A DNA stretch of 64,000 nucleotides from positions 62,001 to 126,000 of the forward strand of contig NZ_JAAGUY010000008.1 of NCBI RefSeq assembly GCF_010868145.1, read 5' to 3'. Each line of letters starts with the position of its first letter. The first letter of the stretch is position 1. Below the pieces are notes generated by a model. The model was not told the origin of the DNA. It saw nothing but the letters and a program-made list of their open reading frames with translations, and made no database searches. This DNA is from Nocardia cyriacigeorgica (lineage in GTDB: Bacteria > Actinomycetota > Actinomycetes > Mycobacteriales > Mycobacteriaceae). Made by a program: the position numbers and the translations under genes. This document shows positions 1-12,000 of this stretch, in pieces.

Positions 1-3000
1 GATCGTTGGCGGCCTCGTGCCATTGCCGAGGAGTTGCCTCCGCATCTTCAGCGACGGGCAGCTCGAACCGCTCGGCCAGTTCGTTGCGGAGGCGTTCGAG
101 TTCTTCGATGACCTCGGGGAGGGTGAGGGACCGCGGTCCCGTGTCGTCCTCGAAACTGTTCTGTACCACTTCCAGCCGGGACATCACGCCCTCGAACCAG
201 GTCGTCCGGTTCAACCGTGTGAAGTCGGACTCGAGGGCAGCTATTCGGCTGTGGATCTCGGCGAGTTCGGCTTGCGGGAAGCTGTGTTGCCGATGTTGTC
301 TGCCATCGTTGCGCCATTCGACGAAAGTGTCCGCGAAGCCTGGGACCGGCCACCTATCCGTGAATGCGTTGCTATGGTCTATCGGAATTATCCGGACGCC
401 GTGGTCGATTCCCAGATTCCCGCCCTCATAGCGGTCCCACGGCCGGGTCAGGACTTCGCCGAGTCCGAACCGCTGTGCGTCAGGTAGATCCCGGTAGCTC
501 TGCCAGTTGTCTTTTCCGATCGGATTGCTGACGACACCCGGCACGTACTCGGTGAGGAGAACGAGACCACGCCGTACCAAGCCTGGGGCGTGCACGCCGA
601 CGGCGTGGAGTAGGAGTGTGGCCAGTTCCTCGGCGTCGGCATGGTCCACCTCGCGCACCGTTTTTTCGACCGCGTGGAAGCCGTTCTCGTAGACAACCAG
701 AACGACCTGTTCCGACATGGTCGTGTTGGTTCCGCCACCTTTGAGAACCCGGCGCTCGGATACGCCGGAGTTCTCCGCCTCGGCCAGCTTCTCCGCGAAG
801 GGTCGCTCATCGACAAGGCTGTTCAACCACAGTCTGTGTTCTGCGCTGATGTAATAGCCGATTCCCCAGAGTGGTTCGAGGCTGCTACCCGAGATCTGCT
901 CGACCCGCACCTGCCCGTCATCATCGATCCGGACGTGTCGGTACTCGACCGGAATGCCGATTTCGGCCGCTTTCCACCGGAATTCGGGGTCGAGCGTGTT
1001 GAGCAGCCGTATCTGTCCGAGCATCGGCGACACGACCACGACCCGCTCACCGATACCGGATTCCGGGTCCGGCAGCAGCCCGATACCCTCGTCGACAATC
1101 GTTGCCCCCTCCGCCGCGAGAACCTGTCTTGCCGCCAGAATCGGCAACACATTGCGGATCTCGTCCACATACCGATGCCATTCGTCGATATGCTCCCGCA
1201 GCACACCGAACAGGTCGGTGGCTGTGGGGAACTCCGCATCCTCGGCGAGGACCCGAGCGATGACACCGTCGATGACGAGCCTGCGCAGCGCCCCGTCCAT
1301 CCGCCCGCGCCGCGTATCGGTCACAATGCCGTTCAGTGCGTCGGCGATTTCTTCGGTGCTCTTTCCGATCAGATGCGCGGTATCGATGCCGAGCCGATTG
1401 ACCGGCCGTAGCGCTGCACGCACAACCTCCTCGGCGTCACTTTGTGCGTTGGCCAGCGACCGGAGTGCGGCGGGCGGGACTCCGACCGGAGCAACCGGCT
1501 GGTCGTTTCCTGGCAGGGCGCCGATCGGATCCATCGGGAAGTCGGCGGATGGGTCGCCGGGGTCGTTCGGGTCGTACGGCAGCACTGGACGGAGGATGGT
1601 GCCGACCTTGGCGTGTTCTTCTTGGCGGTAGGAGGTGCCGAAGTATTCAGCGCCTGGTTCGTCCGGGGTACCGCGTTCGTATCGTGTCCAGCGCACCTCG
1701 CGTGGGCGGTAGGTGAGTGGTTGCTCAGTCGGGTCATACCCGCGAACTTCGCGTTCCCAGACAACGCCGTCCTCATCGATCTTCCACAACGTCATATGCG
1801 CGCCCACCCGCGCCGGTCGCCGCACCACCAACGCCACCCGCGCCCCGGTGCCCAGCTCCGTCAGCCGGTCGGCAACCTTGTCCCTGGCGGTTCGCTCGTT
1901 GTCACCGACGAAGCCGGATGGCTCGAACCGAGCACCGGTTTCACGGCTGAACTCCGGCGCGAACATCTCGCCGTGCTCGCCGGGCCTGCCTGGCAGCCCG
2001 AGCGGGAGCCCGCCGCGGGCGAGTTCGCCGACGACCTGTGTCGCGCAATCCTTGACGTATTCGCCCTCCAGCAGCAGGTCGAGTGCCCCGTCGTCACGGG
2101 GAACGACGGGACGATCGTGGATGCGGAATCCGGCGGAACCGTCCGTGTGGGGCGTCAGGTCGGTCGATGGCCCGGCCGGCTCGGATATCCGGCCCGCCAG
2201 CTCCGGGTCCTGTTCTGCTTGGCGCACAATGGCTTCGGCCGGGGCGTCGCCTGCGTGCAGGCCGACTTTCGTGAGTTGCGGGCGGCCACCCGGCTGACTC
2301 GAATAATGCTCTCGGGTTCCGATGAAGCCGAGGACGTATTCCTTGACCAGGTTGGCCGCGTTGTCTATCGGAGCGGGCTCGGTCAGCAGGATCACCGAGG
2401 CAACCCGTCGTCCCGGGGTGCTTTCCGCCTCCGCGAGGTCTGCCGTCGCGCGATCGACCGCCTCGAGCATCAATGCCGGGGTGATGCCATCGCTGAAGAT
2501 CCGGACGCGCACTTCGTCGGCGGCGTCGACATCGCCGATCGCCATCGCGATATGCGGAGGGCCACCGAAATTCTCCGTGTACCGGTCGAAGAGATGGACA
2601 TGTGGGTGGCCGGGCAGCTCCGCTACCTGGTGCTCGGCGGCCGCGAGACCGATGAGGGCCGTCGCGAGACTCGCCCGCCGCGGATCGATGTCGGGGCTTA
2701 CGTCGCGTTGCAGTTCCAGGGCGATGGAATCGAATTCGTCGTTGGCCTCGGCCTGCCGACGCGACTTCTCCGCATCGTCGGATTGCTTGTCGTCCAGCAG
2801 AGCCAACCTGGCCACGCGGTTGCGCCAGCGCGCGGGAATGCCGTACCGATCATGCTTCAGGTCACCGACCAGCGACCATTTCTGTTCCCGGTTGAGCGCG
2901 TCGAAGGCCTTCGCGCCCTGGACAACCTCGCCGAGGAAGCCGCTGACCTGCCAGGACTGGCCACGGATTGTGGCCAGTTTGGTCCACGCGTCATCGGCGA

Positions 3001-6000
3001 GCAGCGCCAGGTCGACGTCCTCGCCGCGCCAATCCTCGGGCAGCAGCGGCCGGGGCTCCGGTCGCTGAAGAAGCAGCCGGTCGGCGATGTCCTCGAGGTG
3101 CTCGCTCAGCAGCTGGCGCTCCGTGGCGTACTGGTTCAGCCTGCCCGCGCGCACGGGATCGGTACGTATCGGAGAGACCACACCGGCGGCCTCGAGAGCC
3201 GCCTCCGCCGCATCCGCGATCTCATCGCGAATATCTCGCAGGCGCGCATCGACCGCACGCCACGATTCGAGCGTCTGCTCGAGTTGGTCGAGGAGTGTAT
3301 CCACATCGTCGACGTGTTGTATCGCGGTGAGCAGGGCATCCAGGTCCGCGTATTTCTGGGCAGCATCGGAGAGGCGGTCGCCGTCCGGGGCGCCGTCGAG
3401 GTCCAGGTAGGGCACCAGTCCGTGTATCCAAGGCCCGACCGCCGATGGATCGATGTTCAGTCGGTGGGCAAGGTCTGCCGCCGCCTGCGCGTGGCTGGCC
3501 CGCAGTGTGTCCAGGACTGCCGGATCGATGAGCTGGGGAGGTTCGAGACCTTGTAGTGTCGCGAGCTCTTCGGCTTCGCTATTGGCGTCTGCTCGCCTCC
3601 CATGGCCGTGATCGCGTGCCTCGTCCACCTTGCCGAAAAGGCGCGTCGGGATATCGGTTCCGGACCGTCGAGGCTCTTCCGGCCCGTTACCGGTGAAGAC
3701 ACCCGGTCGACCGGTTTCGCCCGCGAACCAGACCGACGGATCGAACCTGTGCGGTGGGGCGGCAACGGTTGGCGCCTGCCAGTCATCGCTGCGCATGCGT
3801 CTGTGGGGATCAACGCCGAATACGTTCCAGGGGTCCTGCTGTGGAACCGAGGCGTCACCCATGACGACTGGCGCGGGTACCGGCCATGCCGGCGGTTGGT
3901 GTGGGGCGGTGCCGTCGGACGGGCCGGCTGCGGCCATGGGCTTGATCTCGCGGTGATACGTCACCACGGGGCCGAAACGTTGGCGGTCGCCGTCCGGCAG
4001 CATTTGGAACGACTCGGAGCTGCTGGACGGTGTGTAGATGACACGGCGCGGCGCGGCATTCGTATCAATCGGTATGGCCGGCGGCGCGGCCAACGCCTCG
4101 CGCACTACCCGGGCAGCCTCGCGCGCGGCTGATTCCGTCCGCTCGATCTCGGCATCGAAGCGTGCCTGCCATGCTTCGTCCGATTCCTCGAGCGGCTGCG
4201 GAAGATGCGCTTCTTCATTCAGCTCGGCGAGTCGCCCGTCGAGACCCTCCAGATACCTCTCGATCTGTTCGGTGCGCCTGTCGTCAGCGGAATGGCTCGG
4301 CATCTTGGCGGGGTGCCGGGTGTTCGCACGAGCGCGGAGTCCCAGATCACGCGGGACGGGGTTGCCCTGGCTGTCGATGGCGTAGAACGCGACGAAGGCT
4401 TCGTCGATATTCCCGAGTGCGGGCCAAATCTTCTGGGTGCCTTCACCTTCGCTGACGGTTCGGATGCGGGGGATGTCGATCTCAGCGTCGGATCCTTCGG
4501 CAGGTAGCCCGAAGAGCAGAGTATTGCCTTCGACATTGATGACGGCGAGGTCGGATACCTTGGTGCCCTGACGGATGGACATGAAGGCACTATCGATGCC
4601 GTTTCCTCGGGTCCGGACGGCTTCGACCACTCGGGCAACGGGGTCGCCTTCGGTCGAGACGGGCCGAAGTTGGGCGCCGAGTGTGGCCTCGAGGGGTTTC
4701 CAGTTGTCGTCGGCGTCCCAGTGGGGGGCGGTCGGGTCGGGTTCGGGGGCACCGCCGAGGCCGAGCGCGTGGAATATCTGGGCGAGTTGGAGCGCGCCGT
4801 ATCCGATGGTGGGATTGCCGTTTTCGGCGTCCTCGGCTGATTCGTCGCCGATCGCCGGTGTCTCATATGTCTGGTTGCGAATCGAGTACCCGAGTGCAGC
4901 CGCGCCCAGGGTGGTCAATCCGAACAGTCCAGCCGCACCCATCGCCACTGAATAATTGCCCAGCACCGGCAGCGCCGCAGCAATGGTCAAGCCCGCGCCG
5001 ATTCTTCCGACGGATCCGAATATGCCCAGGGCCGAGGAGGCGCCACCGAGAGCGTTATCGGGAATCACCCGGTGCTGATGTGCCTGGTAGGCAATGTTAT
5101 TGACATAATTGGACGATCCGACCGCCGCCATCGCTCCCAAGAGGGCATACGGGTTCGAGGTGTTCGCATACGCGAGCAACAGTCCGGCCGACGTTGCCAT
5201 TGAGATCGGATAGGTTAGTCCGATTTTCGCGCGTTCGACCAATTTTTCCGGGACCAGCAACTTGGTTGCGACCATGCCGGTGGCGATCCCAGATGCGAGA
5301 AGACCCTGTACCGCAACGGAATAATCCCCCTGGGTGATGATATCCACCAAAAGGATGGTCCCCACCTCTGCGCCGAGGACTGACGGAGGCGTCAGGACCA
5401 GGAAGTACTTGATGAACCGGTCCCTGAACATGTGGCGAGGGCCATCGAGTACGCCAGAACGCTTCTTCGGATCTTCGTCGTCGGAATTCTGCTCGTCCGG
5501 CGGCATAGCGGGAAGTTTTTTCAGCACCGCCAAATTCTTCAGATGGAGCACGGCACTCACGCCGAGCGCGAACGGGCCGGCAACAGGCCCTGCCGCTTTA
5601 CCGACCGCGCTGGCGAGCGCATTCTGTATTACGTTGTACCGCCTGGTGGCAGCCTCATCCTCTGGCGTATTGGACAGTTTCTTCCGGTAGGCAGGACCGG
5701 CGTTATCGATGACAGCCTTGGCGATCGACGCCGCGGTGGCTGCGCTGATGAGTGCGATTGGTGCCCCGTGTAAATCGAACAGGACCCAGCCGCCGGCGCC
5801 GAGCATCGATACGGCGGTGATCCCCGAAGCCGCTTGCAGCGCCGTCCGATTGTCGCCCCGGTCGGTAACGGGCCCCATCAGCGTCTGCGTTATCAACGCG
5901 GCCACCTGGGGCACGGTCATCGCCAGGGCGATTTCATCCAACGGAACACCCGATTCGCGCAGCGTCAACGGCAAGGCGACCATCACGGCGCTATCGGCGA

Positions 6001-9000
6001 TAGAGGTGGTAATGCTGTTCCTGGCCTGCGATGCGAGTTCCTGGTTCGCGGGCTTCTTCGGACCATGCTCACGCAGCCATTGCCAGAAGGATTTCGACGG
6101 CTCATCGCCGGGCAGATGGCTGAGCGCGCCTTCGACCGGTTTGCCGCCCTGCGGGGCCTCCGACGCTAGACCACTGAGGTCGGGACCCATCTGGTCTTCG
6201 TCGTTCATGCTGAACAGCACGGCGCGTGTGGGTGCGCCGCGGTGCGCGCCGCCCTCCAGCGCGAGCGCCTCCCAGGCACTCAATTCGTGGGCGCCGGCCA
6301 GACGTCCGTCGAAGACGACGATCTCGGGACCTGCGGGAAGATCGAAGCGGGTCAGCGCGAGGGCGTGATGACGAGCCGGCCCTTCCACGTAGACCAGCGC
6401 GGTATCGGCAGTTGTCGACGCGAGCAGGTCGGCGACCACCTGATTCCATGTGGTGGCCGGTTGATCGGTGACGGAAGCGGCCAGTGCCGCCCACCGTGGG
6501 TCGTCTGATGCCGGAATGTTGCCGCGGAACAGGTCGAGATGGCCCAGCGCGTTGCTCGCCCGGACCAGGCAGTCCACCGCTTCCAAACGCAGGTCCCCGA
6601 CCACCTCCCTGCGCGTGTCGGACGCGGGAAGTGTCTGCTCCGGTTGGCTCATCCGGAACTTCAGCTCGATCGATTTGCCCGGTTCCCCATAGGCCGACAA
6701 TTCGTAGCCGATCGAGGTGGCGCCCTTCATGGAGATGGCGTCACCGTGCTCAGGGATTCCGCTGACCTGTTCGGCGGTGCTCTCGTCCAGGGCCATGAGG
6801 GTCCAGGCCGGAACTTCCCTGGACGAATCCGAGATCCGGACTACCAGCTCGTCACGACGCGAACCAGGCATCCATGCCTCTACCCACGCCGTGCCCGCGG
6901 AGGCGTAGCGGGCGGCATTGCCGAAGTGCTCCGAAACCATCCGCTGGACCATCTCGACCTGAGCCGCCGGCCAGCCCAGACCTTCGAGCAGATCAACGAA
7001 GCTGCGAACGACAGTACTGCCGCCGGCCGCGATCTCGTTGGGGTCGAAGACCAGGTCGACCACGGGGTCACCCAGATCCTGCAACGACCACACCGGTATC
7101 GCGGGGGTGGCCAAGGTGAACCGCAGGGTGCGGTCGCCGTCCTTGTTCAGTTCGATGCCCCAGGTCCGAGCTTTCGCGTCGAGTAGCTCGAGCACCCGTC
7201 CGGTGTCGGTGTGTGTGACGATCCCGGTATCGGGGTCAGGCGTGTCTCTGGCCGGTACGGACCTGTTCTGATCGGTGACCTCGACGATCACCCACTGTGC
7301 CTCTGCCTGCCCGCCCGAGGTGGCGCGCACTGTGGCCGGGCCGTCGGCAATGCTCAGCAGCGCCTCGACCATTTCTTCGGCGGCTGCGGTCTGCGACTCG
7401 AGAGGAGACCGTGCCAGCATCGCGCGGACCACGTCTCGTGCCTGGGGATGCGGCGCCGCGCCGGCGTTCACCGTGACCTCGAGACGAGTCAGCGGTGCTG
7501 ATTCATCGCTGCCTCGTGCGTCGGCTAGCGCGGCGACCACCTGCTGGTCGGAGACTGCGAGATGGGTATACACCAACCAGTGGTCGGTGTCGGTGTGGCT
7601 GATGCCGGACTCGGCGACGTCGAATTCCGGTGAGGTGAGCACTTGATCGGGCGCGCCGTCCCATCCCGGTACGGTCCGGGCATCGGGCGTGAGCGCGGGG
7701 GACATCCCCATCGCGTCGAAGGTCTGCTGATACACCACATGCGGACGGTCGGTGTTGAGGTCGGCGGCGAGCACCGTCGGGCCGGTGGCCAAGGCCCGCA
7801 GCAGCTGCCCGATCTCTTCAGCGTGGACTGCGCCGCCGCCGTCCTCATAGCTGTGCCCGAAGAAGCCCAGCGGCGTCGGATGCGTATTCACCACGGTGAT
7901 CCCGCCGATCTCGACGACCTGCGCGAACCGATCGTGGGGGGCCACCACCTGGCCGTTGATCCGTAGTTCGACCGTGGTGACGCTGGGAAGTTTGTACCCG
8001 TTCGCTTCATCGATCGGGATTCGGCTGATCACGGCCAGGCTCAGCATCTTGCTGGTATCCATGTGCGACGGCGACATCACGGTCTCGTACACATACTGGT
8101 AGCCGAGCAGCGCTGCCAGTTCCTGCGCGGTCGAGCCGTTCGGGCCGACCTCGGATTCCTGCACGACGATCACATCGGCGTCGATGTGGCGGAGCTGCTC
8201 GGCGAAATACGCCGCATCAATGCCGCTGTAGTCGAACGGGATCGCGTCCTCGCCGTGATCATCCGGGGACCGCAACCGGCGTCCTCCGGCGATATTCCAC
8301 GTTGCCACCCGCAATGAACGCGCGGGTTCCGCAGCATGGGATTCGTTGCGCTGGTTGATCACAATTGGGGCGGGCTCAGCTGGGGGGTGGTGCCCGGATG
8401 TTGTTCCGTCCGCGCTGATTACAGGCTGGAGCTGCACCTGCTCGGAGTTGTCGCCCGCCGTCGGTGTTTCCGGTGCCGGGCCGGTCGCGGGAGATTGCAG
8501 GACAAGCCATTTGCGATGGGGATTCGATCGGCTCAGATCCAGCCACGTGTCGCCGGTGATGAGCACACCATTGTGACGACCTTGCAGGTAGTTGCGGCCG
8601 TTGTGTTGAACCTCTTCGATCCGGCGCATGGTGAGTTCGATCGCCGCCGGTTCCAGTTCGAACTGCGTCATCATCGCTTCGACGTGCGCCGGGTCGGCCG
8701 CAAGGAGCTTCTGCAACGTCCAAGGATGGGGCGGACGGTTCGACGCCAATGCGTCGGCGACGAAGAAAGACTTGGCGTCGATCGGTATGAGCCCGGTGTC
8801 GGCGTGTTGCCGCTGCCGGTGGGTGGTGAATGTCCTTTCATCGACTCCGAACGAGTTTCCGTGGTCGAACGGTACGGCGCGAACAATGGCACCGTTGTGG
8901 ATCAGGATTTCTTCGCCTGCGCTCGGGTACAGCGGATGCTCGAGGGCGTCGACGGGAATCAGCAGGGTGCGATAATTCAACGTGGTCCGGTCGACACCCC

Positions 9001-12000
9001 CGGAGAAAAAGTCGAGATAGGTGAGCATGTCCCGGTCGGTCCAGGAATACTCCTGGGCGGCCAGCGCATCACGCAGACCGCGAATGTAGAGCATTCGGGA
9101 GCCAGCGCCATCATCATACAGTTCGGTCGCCGGAACAATCCCGAAGCCGAAGATCTCGGCGAGGAGGTAGTAGACGACTTCGCGCACTGCGAGCCGAGAC
9201 GGGGGTAATTCGACGCCGGTGTTCTCGCCCGCAACGGGTTTGTCGATGTACAGCTCGGGTTTTCCTCGGAACTTCGCCAGATATACCTGGTTCTTGTGTT
9301 CCTGGCCGAGCGGAACTCTGATGACCGATTCGGACGAGCCCTGAGGCGCGGTGGGGCGTCCTTCGACCGGTGGGACTGCCGCGGCATCGGATGCGACGAC
9401 TACTCGGCTGTCTGCGGTCGCGAATTCTATTGTGGCGGAGCTATCACCCAGGCCGATGATGCGGTTCTCGGGCTTGGGCGCGCCACCGAGCTCTTCCCGC
9501 ACCTCGCGACCTGCGTTGAGCGCCACCATGTCCTGGGCCAACTGACGTCCGCCCAGCTCGGCAACGGATCCGAGCCATACGATCGTCGCGACGTTCGGAT
9601 CCGTCCTGGATACCGTCTCGAAATGTTGCCGGGCCAGTTCCATATTCGGTCCCAGCTCGGCCAACGTTGCCTCGGGATCCGCCACCTGCCAGTACAGAGT
9701 TGCCGCATCGCGGGCGCCGATCCGGACGACAGCGCGCTCATTGGCGCCGTCGAAAAGCAGGACATCGACCTGTGGCGTCGGAACCATCAGGTTGGCGGCT
9801 TGTTTCGCATCAGCCACGTCGAACCGCGCATAGGTGAGGTTGCCCAGCTCGCGTACCTCGGCCTCGTTCAGGTCGGCACGCCGCCCGCGCAGGTCGTTCA
9901 TGCGTTTCGTCATCGCCTGCTGGCTCGCCTCGTCCAGCACCGACTCCGGTAGACCGAGCATTCCGCTGAGCACATCCGGACGCGCGCGCGACACTGCGAT
10001 CCGCTGCTGCGGGGTCAACGACTCCCACCATGCGGCGTCGTGCTTCGCGGATTCAGCCGCATGACCCACCGGGTCATCGACAGGCGACGACTCGAATGTC
10101 TCTGCCCCCGACCGCAGCTGGTCCAATGCGGTCTGTGCCGGATCCGCCGCTGTCGGTTGCGCTGTGGTGTCCGGGTCTGGGTTGTCGGCGGGGGTCGGGC
10201 CGGCGGCCTTCGCCGCCGGTTCGGGCGTCGAGGGTCTCGGGGTGGATGCAGGGGCATGGTGATCGAAGCTGGGGCTACCCCATTCCTGCCCGTCGCCTTC
10301 GGGGTGGGTGTGGTTCAGTACGGATGGGTCGAGTCCACCAGACGTGAACGGGTTGCGAGTGCGGGGGCGGCGTTCGCGCGCGAGGGGATTGACGACGTCG
10401 TGGAGGGACACCACTGGACCCCCGGGTTGACCGCCGCCGGCCGACGGCCTCCGGTTCTCGGTGGGGGCTGGCGCGGGGGGCTGCTCATCGGTTGTCGGGC
10501 TGGGTTGTTCCTCGAGTGGAGCGTGGAATTCGAACCACATGTGTTTGCCGTGGTCGTGGACGGTGACGCCGGTGTCATCGGCCAGGATGACGGTCATGGC
10601 GAGTCCGCGGCCTCGGGTGGCTTCGAAGTCCATGAGGTCCCCTGGCTCGGGGACGTAGGTGCTGTCGTCGGAGACGGTGAATCGGAGTATGCGTTGGCCG
10701 TCTTCGTGGCGTTCGGCGAGTGTGAGGACGACTGCGCCGTTGGTGTGGCGTAGGGAGTTGGCGATGTATTCGTCGATGCCGACTCGTGCGTCGTCGAAGT
10801 TGTCGAACCAGCTGAAGTTGTTGCGTACCGTTTCTTCGGCCCACTTGCGTGTTAGTGGGACGGGGGCGACGCGTTCGCCTTCTTCGCCGAGTTGACCGGG
10901 TGCTGTGCCGTCTTCCCGCACCACACGCCGCACCTCAACCGGTGCAGGTGATCCGGAATCGTCGCTATCTACTGTCGGCCACTGGTCCGCGTCGGTGACG
11001 TGGGCCCCGCCCTGGGTGATCACCAGGTAGCCCTCGTCGGCCAGGCTGCGGAATACCCTGCGGACGGTGTATTTCGACACCTGCAAGGGCTGGGCGAGTT
11101 CCGCGGCCGGTGTCATTCTCTGGCCGGGAACGAAGTTGCCGTCGAGAATCATTTGCCGGAAGAGCGGTGTCAGTGTGGCGTGCCAGCCGATGTCGGCGGC
11201 GGTGTCCGTGAGGGATTGTGGTGATGGTTCACCGGTGAGGATGGTCAGCGTTTCTTCGGCAGAGAGGGGCGCCTCGATACCGGCTGGCCCACTGGGCCAT
11301 TGGTCCCTGCTGGCCACCGTGGTCCCGATCGGATGTCTGACCTGTAGGTAGCCCTCTTCAGCGAGTTTGTGGTAGGCCCGAAGGACCGTTGGCGACGACA
11401 GCCGGAGTTCTTCGGCGAAAGTTTCGGCAGGCGCGAGCTGTTGACCTTCGCGAAGTTCGCCGTCGAGAATCGCTCGGCGCAGACCGGCGGTGAGTGTTGT
11501 ATGCCAGCGGTATTGGGTCGAGACTTCCGGGAGGCCTCCCGGAAGTGACGCGTCGAGGAGGTCTTTCTGCTCTTGGGCCGACAGCGGCACCGATCTTTCG
11601 GCAGGCGCTTCGTCCGGCCAATGGTCGGTGCTCGTCACCACGGTGCCCGCTTTTCCGCCGCGGGCTACCAGATATCCCTGATCGGCGAGTTCGCGGTAGG
11701 CCCTGGTGACTGTCGGGGTGGATATAGGTACTTGTGTTGTCGTCCTGAGATTTTCGGCGAGCGCTCCAGCCGCTGCCAATTTTCGGCCCTCGGAAATGTT
11801 GCCGTCGAGGATTGCCCGACGCAGTCCGGTGGTCAGGGCTTGGTGCCAGCCGACGCGGGCCAGGGTGTCCGCGAGACCGTTCGGTAGCGCGTGGTCGATG
11901 AGTTCGGTTTGCTGTTCGGCCGACAGTTTGTCAGGCTGCGCGGCTGATGTGCCGGATGATTGCTTGTTGCCCTTTGCCACGTTCTCCGCGCCCTTGCCGA

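Noticed and set aside
1442..3556. 704-codon plus-strand ORF
   Set aside because: It is antisense to the giant toxin frame, has no domain that I recognise, and arises from GC-rich codon bias on the other strand.
8336..9208. 290-codon plus-strand ORF
   Set aside because: Shadow of the PI-kinase-like module; no family features.
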